Source: Riptortus pedestris (taxonomy: Eukaryota > Arthropoda > Insecta > Hemiptera > Alydidae). From it: a stretch of 64,000 bases of DNA. The first letter of the stretch is position 1; every line of letters starts with the position of its first letter. This document shows positions 26,892-56,964 of the stretch, piece after piece. The DNA lies in contig CM032231.1 of the NCBI GenBank assembly GCA_019009955.1, positions 91,409,001 to 91,473,000 of the forward strand, written 5' to 3'. A program made the position numbers and the translations under genes. The notes below the pieces were generated by a model. The model did no database searches and was not told the origin of the DNA. It saw only the letters and a program-made list of their open reading frames with translations.

Positions 26892-27448
26892 GTCCGTCAC
26901 GCAGGGGCTGCGTAAACTAAGCAGATTTCCCACGTGAAGTTTTACAATAGAGAAATCTGCCTAATAACAACTGTAATAGAAAGAAACCTCTAAACCTAAA
27001 AAATTATTTAGGGCGTAATAATCCAGTAGTTTCTAGCCCCGAAACACAGTTAACCTAACCTCTAAACCTATACGCGAGGGACGGATAGTTATGGAAAAGG
27101 CCGCCAGAGCTCTCGGCGGAAAGTCTGAACAGCCTACTGGTACCACACGCAGAATACAAATGCAAATATCTCGGTTAATATTCAAGATACAGAATAAATA
27201 TATAGAACAATATTTATAGTAAATTTAATTTGCAATAAGATTGATTCTGTACAATTTTTCGATCCGACGAATAGTAACGGAGATATTTCGAATTTTCGGA
27301 AATCCTCCCCTCTAAACCCCCCCCTCCCCGTGGTCCGATTTCAGCCGTTAACGAACTTGATCTTTCTTTTTACATAAAACGACTAAATATCGAGTTTGGT
27401 AACGATCAAACAAAAATTGCGACCGCTAGAGCGGTAACAGACAAATAT

Positions 27449-27487
<39 letters not shown>

Positions 27488-27643
27488 TATATATATATAT
27501 ATAGATATATATATACAGTTTTGAACGGACCTCATTTTCGTCATCTACTAGGTAGGATCGATGGACATTTGAAGAAAAATTTCGAAAATTCCGTCATGAG
27601 TACAACCTCAATAGCTGATTTCCCTTAAGGGAAATCTGCTAAA
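26892..27643 (-). mobile_element. HINE-like element, inverted, with (GATA)n
   Basis: Begins GTCCGTCACGCAGGGGCTGC and ends TTTCCCTTAAGGGAAATCTG then CTAAAA. The microsatellite is ATAG repeats (about 27450-27485) passing into TA. It lies head to head with the copy ending at 26822, about 70 bases away. Confidence 0.9.
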
Positions 27644-27670
27644 AGGATTTTAATTTGTATTCCGACGACA

Positions 27671-27793
27671 TTAGCAGATTTCCCTTGAGGGAAATCAGCT
27701 ATTAAGGTGGTACTCATGCCGCGATTTTCGAAAATTTTCTTCAAATGCCCATCGATCCTACTGAGGAGATGACGAAAATGAGGTATATATATA

Positions 27794-27844
<51 letters not shown>

Positions 27845-28261
27845 AACGCTCTAGCGGTCGCAATTTTTGTTTGAGCGGTACCAAACTCGATATTTAAACG
27901 TTTTATGCAAAAAGACAGATCAAGTTCGTTAATGGCTGAAATCGGACCAGTGGGAAGGGGGGTTTAAAGGGGGGATTTTCGAAAATTCGAAATATCTCCG
28001 TTACCATACGTCGGATCAAAAACTTGTATAGAACCAATCTTATTGTAAATTAAATTTACTATAAATATTGTTCTATACACTTCTTCTCTATCTTGAATAT
28101 TAACCGAGATATATGCATTTTTATTAAATTTGGGCCGTAACGGACGACTTTCTCGCCAAAAAGGGTTTGCCGTAACTGTTCTGTTCTCGTATGGAGATTT
28201 CTCTATTGTATAACTTCACGTGGGAAATCTGCTTAGTTTACGCAGCTCCTGCGCGACGGAC
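27671..28261 (+). mobile_element. HINE-like element, short subfamily
   Basis: Begins TTAGCAGATTTCCCTTGAGG, has (TA)n at 27781-27841, and ends ACGCAGCTCCTGCGCGACGG then AC, with T-rich DNA following. It ends 255 bases before the receptor 1 start codon. Confidence 0.9.
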
Positions 28262-28516
28262 TTTTTTGTGATTGGTTCAATATCAATGGTATAAGTGTGA
28301 CCCCAAATGTTAAATTATTAAACCGAAAGAGTTAAAAGATAAAGGCAATCTATTAAATCTATTGCTGCCGAATGTAACAGACATCAAATAAAGAAAAATC
28401 AATTAGAAATACAAGGGAAAGAGAATAATTTATGCATACGTTCAAATCGATTCCTAAATAGTTTTTTCACTTTCATTTCTAACATTATCTTAGGCCTCAA
28501 CCTATTAGTTATCGGG

Positions 28517-46120
<17,604 letters not shown>

Positions 46121-46182
46121 AGTTTGCTATGAAGTGACATCTTAAACAAACATGCATTCAATAATTATGGATGAAACTACAA

Positions 46183-46188
46183 AATAAA
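46183..46188 (+). promoter_or_regulatory. Candidate polyadenylation signal of receptor 1
   Basis: AATAAA 63 bases after the receptor 1 stop codon. This is placement only; the AT-rich background produces many such hexamers. Confidence 0.4.
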
Positions 46189-46585
46189 AATATGCATGTA
46201 TTAAGTCATATAAAAAATATTACTAGAAAACTTTTCGAAATTGTTAGAATTATAAATTACTAATATATAAAATTATAACAAATGTTAATAAGTCTAATTA
46301 TGTAGCTAACTGTTCATATGTATTAAAATGCATTTTTATGTTTTATATTATTCATTGACATCCAAATTAAGCTACAATGAATAATCACAACAGGTCACCA
46401 CCATATTCTGAAGAAGACATACTCTTAAGAAGCTTAAGGAGTTGCTTACCTTCACATCTTTTATAATTTCCCTTAAGGGAAATCAGCTATTGAGTGAACA
46501 TGACGCGATTTCGAAACTTCAAATGTCCATCGATCCTACCCAGGAGATGACGAAAATGAGGTCCGTTCAAAATTATATATATATA

Positions 46586-48142
46586 CAGTGCTGTGAAAAA
46601 GTCTTTGAACAAAACTGTTCTTGTGAGAATAATTTAAATAATTTCATTTTAGCACTTAATTTTTTACTTATTATTTTGCTAAGAGTCCTAAATGTATATA
46701 ACTTTCTAATGTAAACCATGTTTCAACTGGTGGATATATATTATAACTGCTTTCAATATTGTCACTATAGGTCATCAAAATTCTAGGTTCTTAGCCTTAA
46801 TGTTTACTTATTATCATCTCTTAGGTTTAGTGTGGTTGGGGGGGGGGAAGGTACAACATATTTGTGAAAACCAAAAAAAAACGTTTTTTATTCATAGATT
46901 TGCGTTTTTTTCTAAAGTAAGTAAAATTTATAGTGTAAAATAATTCCCTAATAAACTTATTTTTTTCTGTACTTGACGGGATTTTCAGGAAATGGCGAAA
47001 TTAATCTTCTTGAATCAAAGTGATTATTTTGTATCAGCACCTTATATTCGTGACAAAAATGAGGTTCTATTTCAGAATACACTATATTATTAAAAAAAAT
47101 TAAAAACAGCATATTGTGGACTTAAACGTTCTGGTAGGCTCCGAAAGTTAAACCGTACTGCAGAAAAAACATTTTTGTTTATCTTTGCGCAACCGCAAAA
47201 AGAATAGCACGTTTACAACTGCTCAAGAAATAGCTGAAGAGTACAAGTATCTTCTTCTTTGGTTAGAAGGAAATTATAAGTTTTGGACTTAGGGGATGGG
47301 GCTAATAAAAAAACATTTTCCGTCGTGGAAATAAAAGGGCGTTTGAAATTTGTGAAAGAACATGAAAATTCGAAGAGGACTGGAAAAAAAGTTTTATGGA
47401 CCGACGAATCAAAATTCGAAATGTTTGCTCTAGGAGAAGACAGTATGTGAGGCGGCGGCCAGGAGAGGAGTATTTGTGAAGAATGCTTAACTCTATCTTA
47501 ATATTGAACATGGAGAGATTCTATAATGGTATGGGGTTGCATGTGCTTCCGGCTATGGAGTAGGAGATCTTGTAGAATAGAGGGGGAGCCTAAAAAATAT
47601 CCACAGTATTCTTACATCTAATCGCAATACCTCTGGTTGAGGCTTACTAGGGCCGGGATTTGTTTTTTGGCAGATTTGACAAGATCTAAAGCATACAGCA
47701 AGAACTATCAAAGATTATTTGGCAAGAAAAGAAGAACGGACAGTTAAATGTATGGAATGGCCACCTCAGAGTCCTGATTTTAATCTTATAGAGCATTTGT
47801 GGGAATTGCTTCGATAAAAAAGATATTTGAAAGGCAACCAAATTCTTAGAAGAGATGTGGAGAATCCTAAAAGACAGAATGGGAAAAAATTTCTGATTAC
47901 ACAGCCTCTTTAATTTCTAGTGTTAAAGATAGATTGGCTTGAGCGCCAAAGAACTAAAATGCATACTAGATACTATATTGTTTTTTTGTGCTATATGGTT
48001 ATTAAATTATTTTTCGCTGCAATATTAATGTGGGTTATTTTTATAAATTAATATTTGTTTCACAATAATTTTGTTTTTTTCCTTTTCTTCCAACTTAGAA
48101 TTATTTAAAAATACTTTGTTCAAAGACTTTTTCACAGCACTG
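46586..48142 (+). mobile_element. Tc1-like transposon, full-length body
   Basis: The two ends are perfect inverted repeats for 28 bases, beginning CAGTGCTGTGAAAAAGTC, flanked by TA on each side. The 1557-bp body holds a decayed DD34E transposase. Confidence 0.92.
47120..47945 (+). pseudogene. Decayed Tc1-like transposase
   Basis: Recognisable pieces in different frames: KKVLWTDESKFEMFA (first catalytic Asp, 47390-47435), YVRRRPGEEYL (about 47447-47480), MVWGCM (47528-47545) and [19 protein letters not shown] (third catalytic Glu, 47758-47815). Many frameshifts and stops; inactive. Confidence 0.85.
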
Positions 48143-49889
48143 TATATATATATTATATATATATATACTATATATATATATTTGTCTGTTACGCTCTGCT
48201 CGCAATTTTGTTTGATCGTTACGAAATCGATATTTAACCGTGTTATGTAAAAAGACAAATCAAGTTCGTTATTGGCTTGAAATCGGGACCAGAGGGAGGG
48301 GAGTTTAAAGGGGGGATTTTCGAAAATTCCAAAATATCTCCGTTATTATGCAATCGGATCGAAAAATGTACAGAACTAATCTTATGCAAATTAAATTTAC
48401 TATAAATATTGTTATATACATTTATTCTCTATCTGATTATTAACCGAGATATTTGCATTTTTATGAAGTCTGTGGTGGGGTAGTTCGGACCTTATGTCGG
48501 CCATCTTCGTTTACGATCGGACTCAGGCGGAAGCTTCTTCTAACCTGGCGTTTTTAGACCTTACTTACTTACTTTGTGAGATTTATGCAATCGTTTTGTT
48601 TCATCCGCCCACTCCCCCCCCCTTCTAGTTCTTGGACTACAAAATTTGAGTTATTAAAATATAAAACAAAATTAATCTTACAATTCAACAAAAGCCGTTT
48701 AACAGTTGAAAACAGAGTATGCATTTTAATTAACTGAAAAGAAACTCATTATCTAATCACTGGTATTGTGTTACCAGTATCCAGATTTCTCTATTGTAAA
48801 AACTACAGAAAATATATGTTTACGCAGCCCCTGCGTGACGGACTTTTGTTATTATTACCTGTGAGAAGTGAACTCCAAAACTACTGCTTCCACTTAGAAT
48901 CTTTTGTTAATCACAATTTTATTTATGTTTTTTTTTTTTTTTTTATAACAAATAATGTAAAACGAAATAAAACATTCCCAGCTAAAAATGATTCATACAC
49001 TTCCTCAGTTCATCAAAATTTGGATTCTTAGATTTTTAGCTGATTTCCTTTTAGGTTTAGTGTGGTTTCGGGGTGAAGGAATTTCAAAATTCAATATATC
49101 TCCGTTTTTATACGTCAGATCTAAAGAGGTGTGGGTGGGGGATGGCGAGGGGACGTGAATACCACACATTCGCCTTTTAGCCTAGGTACTTTTTTTTTTT
49201 TCACTATCTTCATTAATAATCGAGATATTTGCATTTATTATTTTCAGCCTGAGCGAATCCCCACGTCAAATTAATAATAAGCTGTTATATCATGAATCAC
49301 TTTAATCAAAGATTAAATAACAAATATTGTCTTCATTGAACTTACACATGCAAATACGTATAATGACTTTATTCAAGATTTTCCGTTCATGAACTGAAAA
49401 TGTTTATTTGATCTACTCAATGTATAATCCTTTAGTTCAGCTCTAACGTTTAAATTTGTTAATGGATGAAATCGGGGAAGGTATAGGGAGGGGGAGGCTT
49501 TAAATTTCAAAATGCTTTCTTTATTATGAGTCGGATCAAACAATTTTATGAACCCTATCTTGTTAAAATAATGATGCTCTACAGTTGTTGCTCTATACAT
49601 TTATTCGTCTCTGACGAGAGTTATTACCATATTCTTGTTTTCAGCCTTCTGTAACACCCCGCTTCTTCTGAACAAACTTTTACCCAGAAATACAGAATAT
49701 AAGGTGAGATGACATGACTATAGCTTGACCACATTCAAAAGGACCAGGGGCGTTGCCAGAGTTGAGGTCTTCGCCCCACCACGCCATGGATCACTTCTAA
49801 TTAAGCATTTTTCCAATCTCTCAATTTTTTCTTTTAAAGGGAACCGTTTTACCTCCAGTTGTAAACAAACATTTTGAAACACTACTTTT

Positions 49890-50110
49890 TTTATTTTTTT
49901 ATTTAGAGCTTCGCAACTGTGGCGATGTTGCTCAGAGAAAAAAAACAAAATTAATTTAAACAAAAATAAAACAACAAAACAGAAATTTAACACGGAAAAC
50001 AGAGATGCAACACAAAACAGAAAAGGAACACAACTGAAATACAAAACAAAATTGGAACAGAAAACAGAACTAAAACGAAATACAGAAAATATATGTGACC
50101 TGCATGTTCT
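49890..50110 (+). repeat. Dispersed repeat with A-rich tail, copy 1
   Basis: Shares GAGCTTCGCA...TGTGGCGATGTTGCTCAG and a following (ACA)AAACAGAAAT-type A-rich tract with 52715-53010. Family unknown. Confidence 0.6.
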
Positions 50111-50430
50111 TATTTCCTGCAGCTATAATACGTTTGACTTTTGTTATATTATAATTTATGCTTATCTTTTTGCTTTCTTAAATATACGACTACATTAATC
50201 ACTATTTGCCGAACTTGTCGCCTTCAGGGCGTACCCGATGCCAAAAGTCCGGACATAACTATTGCAATAAAGTAAATAGAATGCTATTTATGTAAACGAG
50301 CTGCAAAGAGAAAACGAAATGGCGCTAAAAGAGAAAATGAAGAGAGGTGTTGGGTGGGGGATGGGCGAGGGGACGTGAGAGTACCACACATTCGCCTAGC
50401 CTAGGTATTTTGAAACTGGAATGTCTATAG

Positions 50431-51527
50431 CAGAGGTGGGGAACCTTTTTACCATTAGAGGACACATTTAAATTAGGCAGCAATAAGAGAGGCTGCATAA
50501 GCTGGATTGTCATTACTAAAGAAAGTGACTTAGTTGTGAACCGCTGCGTATTGATAGTTTTTCTATAGATTTAACAATTTATTGCATTATATTAGAAAAA
50601 ATAAAATATAATACTACAATATTTTAAATATAATATTACATAGTTAGAAATAATATAAAAATATTATAAAAAAATACAATAAAAAATATTATTTTATTTA
50701 CTAAGTTAGTGACTTATTTGCTTTGTTTTTTGTTTGACAGTCCCTAAGCTATATTTGGATCAAGCTTCGCGTAACACACAGCTTTATTGATCCTCTAAAT
50801 GTTCATCTGTAATGTCATCGTTCTTAAATTTGTTTTTATTTTTGACATGAGAGAAAATGGTTGTCTCGCAACAGTAGGTACTTCCGAAGCAGGAAAGTAA
50901 CAACGGCGAGCTTAAGTTCTCGAAGGCATGGATATTCAACAGCATTTTTACAGTTTCTATGGATCCTTTTTAGCGTTAAAAAGGGATTTGATGATACTAT
51001 CTTCCCTAAATCAATTAAACTCCATTTGTAGTTCTGCAGGAGCCTCGAATATAATCTATAAATTGGTTCAAATGCAGTTTCATAGCTGAGAGTGCTCGTC
51101 AAAATCAGAAAATCTTTTAATATACTCTTCTATCAAACAATCCAAGACACCTACATATTCATCGAATATTTTATTTTCACAGTTCTGCTCATTTAACATT
51201 TTAGCTAGCTCCGGGAAGTGTTGTGCAGATATTTCCGATCGACAAAGCAATGTTTTGAAAAATGATAAATTTTTTCTAAACGCTTGGATCTTTTGCTACA
51301 TTTCATAAATATACCTCGTTTCACCTTGCAGGCAAATATTTAAATTGTTTTGTTTTGTCATCATATCAGACAAAAGTGCAAGGTTTCAGTATTTGGCGGG
51401 ATTTTTCGCGCAACTGTCATGGCGTTGATGTACAATAGTTGTTTTTTGAAACGAACTCTACCATTTTGTACTAGGTGGCAAAGGGCCGCACAAGAACCTC
51501 GCGGAGGCCGCAGGTTCCCCACCTCTG
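50431..51527 (-). mobile_element. hAT transposon with perfect 8-bp target duplication
   Basis: The terminal inverted repeats are CAGAGGTGGGGAACCT at both ends. GTCTATAG flanks it at 50423-50430 and 51528-51535. The interior holds a decayed transposase on the minus strand. Confidence 0.92.
50690..51420 (-). pseudogene. Decayed hAT transposase fragment
   Basis: The minus strand shows SDMMTKQNNLNICLQGETRY, like the DI..HLN.LN..LQG segment of hAT transposases of the zinc-finger BED/GTF2IRD2 group. FPELAKMLNEQ and IEEYIKRFSDF follow, with stops and frameshifts between. Confidence 0.65.
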
Positions 51528-51756
51528 GTCTATAGTGTGTCATTACTGCACGACGAAAGTCAGATTAGTTTACCCAACCGCTGCGTGACGGAATATTTGT
51601 TGTTAACTGCAGTACTTATTAGAAACCTAAATTTTTAGAGTTCTTACAGTTAACACAGTTTAGTTAGAAACAATTAAAGCTTAAGTTCAAAAGAGCATGG
51701 AGTTCTGTCTGGTTTATTTCAGGGATGTGGATTACATTTGATGATGCTCCCTAAGC

Positions 51757-52135
51757 TAAAAAAGTCCACGTAAACTAAGCAGATTTCTTATGTGCTGTAA
51801 TGACACATTAGTAATGTCATCTCACCATATATTCTCTATTTCCAAGTCCAAATTAGATGAGTAGTACCTAGTGGTGGTTTACTGAAGACAAGAAAGAAAG
51901 TATAACACACTTAATGTTTAAGTTACGTGAAAATGTATAGTACAACCATTTTAAACCATCGAAGATAAAATGATTGGCACTACAACATTTTTCGATCTGA
52001 TTACAATCATAATTTTCGAATTCCCCCACCCTAATCTCCGTACCCTCCCTTCGAATAAGACGTTCCAAGATATATTGGATTATAACTAATATCCAATTAT
52101 TAAAAATGGGATTTCCTGAAGGCTGAAAACTAAAA
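51757..52135 (-). mobile_element. HINE-like fragment, diverged subfamily
   Basis: GTCCACGTAAACTAAGCAGA starts the terminal block. AATGACACATTAGTAATGTC and later blocks match the diverged copies at 8.3 and 51.5 kb. Confidence 0.6.
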
Positions 52136-52139
52136 AGAA

Positions 52140-52602
52140 GTCCGTCACGCATGGGCTGCGTAAACTGAACAAATTTCCAACGTTTTACAACAGTTTTACA
52201 ATAGAGAAATTTCACGAGCCGAGCAGTTACGGAAACGGCAAAAGTAGCTTTTGACGGAAACTCGCGACTAGAACCGAAGTTAGCCGATCTCGTCCGTTAT
52301 CCACACGCCCCATTAATAAAAATGCAAATATCTCGGTTAATATACAAGATAGAGAATAAATTTATAGACAATACTTATAGTACATTTAATTTGCAATAAG
52401 ATTGGTTCTATAAAATATTTTGATCCCACGTATGGTAATGGAGATATTTCGAATTTTCGAAAATCCCCCTCCCACTAGTCCGATTTCAGCCATTAACGAA
52501 CTTGATCTATATTTTTACATAAAACGTTTAAATATGTAGTTTGCTAACGACCAAACAAAAAATTTCCCTTTACTGAACAGATTCCCTAAGGGAAATCTGC
52601 TA
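52140..52602 (-). mobile_element. HINE-like element without microsatellite
   Basis: Begins GTCCGTCACGCATGGGCTGC and ends TTCCCTAAGGGAAATCTGCT followed by AAAA. The (TA)n half is deleted. Confidence 0.85.
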
Positions 52603-52714
52603 AAAATGACTTCACTTACTTCTAAACAAAAGTACTAAAAACTACTTACTTTTTAAGTAAATCCCGCGAGCTGGTATATGACTCCTTAATGATGTCAAAT
52701 CATCATCCATTCAC

Positions 52715-53010
52715 TATTTATTTATTGGAGCTTCGCAGATGTGGCGATGTTGCTCAGGAAAATAAGCTGTATAAAATTAAAAAACAAAACAAAATTAAAT
52801 TAAACGAATATGAAGCTATAAATCAGAAATATAACACGATAAACAGAAATATAACACAAAACGGAAATGGAACAGAAAACAGAACTGAAACGAATGGAAC
52901 AAAAAACAAAAAATGGAAAAGGAACACAAAAACAGAAATGGAACACAACAAAGGAACGAACAAAAGATAGAATCCAAAACTAACTACAAAAACTGAAACG
53001 TGATTATTGA
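52715..53010 (+). repeat. Dispersed repeat with A-rich tail, copy 2
   Basis: GGAGCTTCGCAGATGTGGCG then ATGTTGCTCAGGAAAA, followed by AACAGAAATATAACACAAAA-type tract; homologous to 49890-50110. Confidence 0.6.
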
Positions 53011-53788
53011 AAAACGAAACATGACGTTGGATAATAAGGAGAAAATATTAAACAAAAATGTAATAAAAATAAATAAATTAACGGGTAAAATGGAAAATGT
53101 ATCTTAGATGTGTTATCAATGAATTTATAATAATTGAGTTTTAGATAAATTATTGGTAGCTTTTTACAAAGAAGATATATCTCCTTTATACACACTCCTG
53201 TATCACAGGGGGTGTCATGCTCAATTCGAGTTTCTGAGAACGAAAGTCCTGAATAGCATTATGGCGGGAAGGGGAGGGCACCTTCAGGTTTGCAAGACCA
53301 AAACAAAAGATAAAATATTTACCTAACATATATTCCAGATAGTTCATAAAAAGCTCAGCAAACCCATAAAACACACGCACAAGCACACACTCCACACAAA
53401 ACTTATCCACACACCAATATTCTCTATTTCTTCCGTAATAAGAACTCTTAGGAAAAAGGAAGCGTAATTATAGCTGTATATTATACGTTCAATGTGCCAG
53501 CTACTCAAAGTGAAAATCGAACGAGTGGGAGCGGGGGTTTAATGAGACTGAATACTAAAAAGGGAAATCTGTAAAAAAAATGCAATTTCTTCACACACAG
53601 CTTACATTAACATTTCTAGAAAAATCTAAACTAATAAGTGCCATTATATTTTATTATTTTACCTAATATTAAAACATTTTATTTTCAACATAATAGTTTT
53701 ATAAAACTTATCATTATCTTGGTTTCTGTTTTTACTAATACATAGTAAAAAAAAAAACAATTAAGAGAAGAAGAGAAATTTGACAATT
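53011..53788. other. AT-rich gap with a HINE-like scrap
   Basis: About 53500-53580 holds GAAAATCGAACGAGTGGGAG and GGGAAATCTGTAAAAA, remnants of the HINE-like family. Nothing else recognised. Confidence 0.45.
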
Positions 53789-54743
53789 TTAGCTCAGATA
53801 AGATTCGCGAAGTTTGAAAATATTTCTTAAATATTTGAAAATGCTAATATATACTTCTCTGGTTCCTCTATTTAGAATATTATGAAGTTGTGAATTATCA
53901 GCTGGTTGTTTGATGAATGGTAAATACTGTTCTCTGAAAGGGGAGTAAATAGGGCAATGAAGCATTATATGATAAATGTCCTCATTCAAATTTACGTTCT
54001 TAGCTGTGCAATGGTTTTTACAATTTGGAATGGCAAACCAATATTTAGAAATTCCTTAGGTGAAATGGGAGATGTGAAAATTGCCTATGTAACGGACTAT
54101 AATTTGAAATTTGGAGTTTTTCTAGGTCTATAGAAAGTAATTTACTTTGGTATGCTTCTGCTATTAAGCTAATGTGTAATTTAATTAAGTTTTTGTGTTG
54201 AGTAACCCAGATGTCAATGAAATTTAAAGAGTTTAGTAGGTTTTTAAATTGAGATACCCAATTAAATCTGATAATATTTGTGGGACTCTTATCTAATAAT
54301 AGGAGCCTATTATAGTAGATCCTAGGGAATCTTTCTCTGCCATTGATAATACCCAACCACTGAAGGGTTGACTTCATAATATGGGTTAACTCAAAATCCG
54401 AGCCTGTTTCTAGTCTAATGATGTCGTTAGGAGTGTTCCTAATAAGCTGAAATAAATGTTTGTAAAAGTTAGTTTCTGCTTGCTCGAGATAATTGAGGTA
54501 TCTAAGGCTCCAAACTGGAGCTCCATAAACCAATACCGACCTAGCTATAGAATTTAATAATTTTTTGGTTGCAACCCAACTATGGCATTTTGACCCCACT
54601 AGTATCTTAAATACTGCGGATATAGCCGTTTTAAATTTTTTTATGGAAAATAATGTTTCTTCAAGGAATAATGAGGAAGGGGAAAACATTACAGTCTGGT
54701 TGTAAAGTTTTTCTGTAAGGATTGGTAACTGTAGGGGGCTCAT
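53789..54743 (-). pseudogene. LINE reverse-transcriptase C-terminal region, 5'-truncated
   Basis: A 232-codon frame (54743-54045) carries LLNSIARSVLVYGAPVWSLR and YLNYLEQAETNFYKHLFQLI, the end of a non-LTR reverse transcriptase. A second frame (53989-53789 and just upstream) carries a C-x3-C-x12-H-x4-C zinc knuckle (CKNHC...HIMLHC). A single stop or frameshift near 54045 separates them. Related to the fragment at 39340-39905. Probably inactive because truncated. Confidence 0.78.
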
Positions 54744-56262
54744 AGAAAAGAAATCTTATTTTTTAAAGAATAAATAAAAATATAGGTGCTCAAATCAATG
54801 CCTACCTAGTGTTTGACACACCATGAATAATTCAAATAAAAATCATGAATAGCATTTATTATTATCAAATATCATGTGTAATCTATAGATGTTCTGTCAA
54901 AAATCAGCCCAAGCACTCATTGTTAAAGCATAGTTATATACATAACATTATATACGTAATAGAAAGTGTGAGAATAAAGTAATTCCAATAATGACATTTC
55001 TCAGGAAATCAGTTAACACAATTAACAGTGTGCCACACCTCCCTGAAACGTCCGCTCACTCTTGAGGGTTATAAACACTGTTTTACTTATATTATTTCTT
55101 CAAAATATTAAACCATTTGAATGTTCCATTATCTGATATACGTGGTGGAAATAAATAACAGTGGTAGCTTGTTTTTTTTTTTGTTTTTTTTTTTTACCTG
55201 AGACCCAGTTTTTTGATTTGGTGGTTATAAGGTAGTGTAACCTACCGGGGGTATGAATGATAGTTCCCCATATTTATTTTTAGCTGGTGGTGAGGGTGAT
55301 GAATGGTTAATCACAAAACCCTTCACCCAATGTATTTTCAATTTATTTATAAATTAAAATTGATGTAGAAATGAGGTTTTACTGAAGGTAGAAATGAAGA
55401 AAGTTCGAAGAATTCTCTTAATATTTAAGCTATGTAAAATGTATTAAAAAACTGTAGTGCATCAATAGCTTAAAATTATTAGTTCTGAAACATTTTTCAA
55501 TACAAAACATAATAACGGAGATATTTTGAAGTTTTAGAATAACTCAAGTTACAATAATTTAAACAAAACAATGCTGAATTTTTACAACAGCAGACGTTTT
55601 GGAGAGACAAATACACAGTAGGCTCTAATCACATTCGCTGACGAGACGAAATTTGGTGGGAAAAGGGTAGATAATGCTAGTAATGGCGAATACTATCGAT
55701 GGTTATTATTTACACTGTCCACATTGATATAAATAAAGAAGAGGGATTGAGTAGAAAGTGAGATAATTTATAATGTTTTGAACAACGAATTGAGATTGAA
55801 TAGTAACCGCTTTAGTCTGAAAGTCTCAGCAATAGTTCATCGATTGTCCATATTCCCAGGTAGATTTAAATTTTAATAAAAGTAAATGCGCATCAGGAAA
55901 TGTAAATATAAAGGACTTGTTGCTTTGAAATTAATAAAATTCACACTCATTATTCAGTCTAAATATTTTCCAAGCAAAGCTACCTCATTAATGGTACTTA
56001 ATAATGATTAATGCTATCCATGATTATGACTAATGTTGTCCACTGTACTTTTGTAACAGAGCTGAGGAATGTTTCTCTGTGCTGAGGATATATTTTCTTT
56101 TTTATTCTACAAGACTAAAAATTTCGCTTTAGTAACTAAATATTCAGGTATAAACTAAACACTGAGACGGGAAAATATAAAAATATTGTGCATAGTAAAG
56201 CCTTGCCTAAAAAAATACTGTCATCATTCAGCCTATAATGACTTTCCAAGCCTTTCTAAATG
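54744..56262. other. AT-rich intergenic sequence
   Basis: Poly-T near 55170-55195. A CTACCGGGGGTATGAATGAT...GGTTAATCACAAAAC stretch (55240-55310) resembles the ends of the inverted-repeat element at 58051-58265. No gene recognised. Confidence 0.4.
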
Positions 56263-56400
56263 ACGAACAGAAGTGGGATTTATAACGGAGGTCTGAAACG
56301 AAAAATCGCGATATTTCGTTTCCTATTGGTTTTGCGGCAGTTATGTACATAACAGAAGTTGTTTATTTTGTTATTTAAAGTAGCTTTTGTTTCATGCACT
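56263..56400 (-). repeat. Third, inverted copy of the 130-bp repeat
   Basis: Reverse complement of the unit at 35351-35484 and 35628-35758, with the shared GTTTCCTATTGGTTTTGCGG region. Confidence 0.7.
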
Positions 56401-56964
56401 TTTGTCATATATTGAAGTAAAAATAAAATATCGGCTAAAAACTATAGTGGGAGACAGCATTTTTAAAAGACACAAATGACAAAACCGAGCTCATAAAGTT
56501 GTGATATTGGCATATTATGACAAATGGTGTTATGTTTTTATACTTATTAGGGCTAGTGATGTTATAAATGTCCACTCCCTCCCTTCAACTCATTTTCAAT
56601 TGAAAATAACATTGTAATTGATTAAGGTCATTATTTATTTCCATTAGAAATATAAACTATAAGAGCATTCTTCAATTTTTATAATGTATTATTAAAACAA
56701 AGTCATGCTGAATTTGCACAACGTGTGATAGCGGAAGTTCTGGGGAATCAAACTCTTTAATTCTGGTATATATTATCTTATTTTCTTCAATATGTTGACG
56801 TTATTGAATGACTATGAATTATCTTCAAATATTAAACGTTATTTCATAATGATATTATGCATTTAAACTCAATATGATTGTTAAGGGTTAATCACGGTGC
56901 TTGGAGAGATACGATCTCTTTCTCTCTCCTGGCTTTTTGAATATAAATTAAATTATTTTTACAC

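Larger units (their letters stand above)
46463..48843 (+). mobile_element. HINE-like copy split by a Tc1-like element
   Basis: Left 46463-46585 (ATTTCCCTTAAGGGAAATCA ... (TA)n). Right 48143-48843, ending TTTACGCAGCCCCTGCGTGA then CGGAC. The Tc1-like element lies within the TA tract. Confidence 0.85.
49037..51592 (+). mobile_element. HINE-like copies (diverged) interrupted by other repeats and a hAT
   Basis: Left TAGCTGATTTCCTTTTAGGT; blocks such as GGATGAAATCGGGGAAGG near 49460 and GAGTCGGATCAAACAATTTT near 49520; right end CAGATTAGTTTACCCAACCG then CTGCGTGACGG. Probably more than one old copy. The hAT at 50431-51527 sits inside. Confidence 0.6.
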
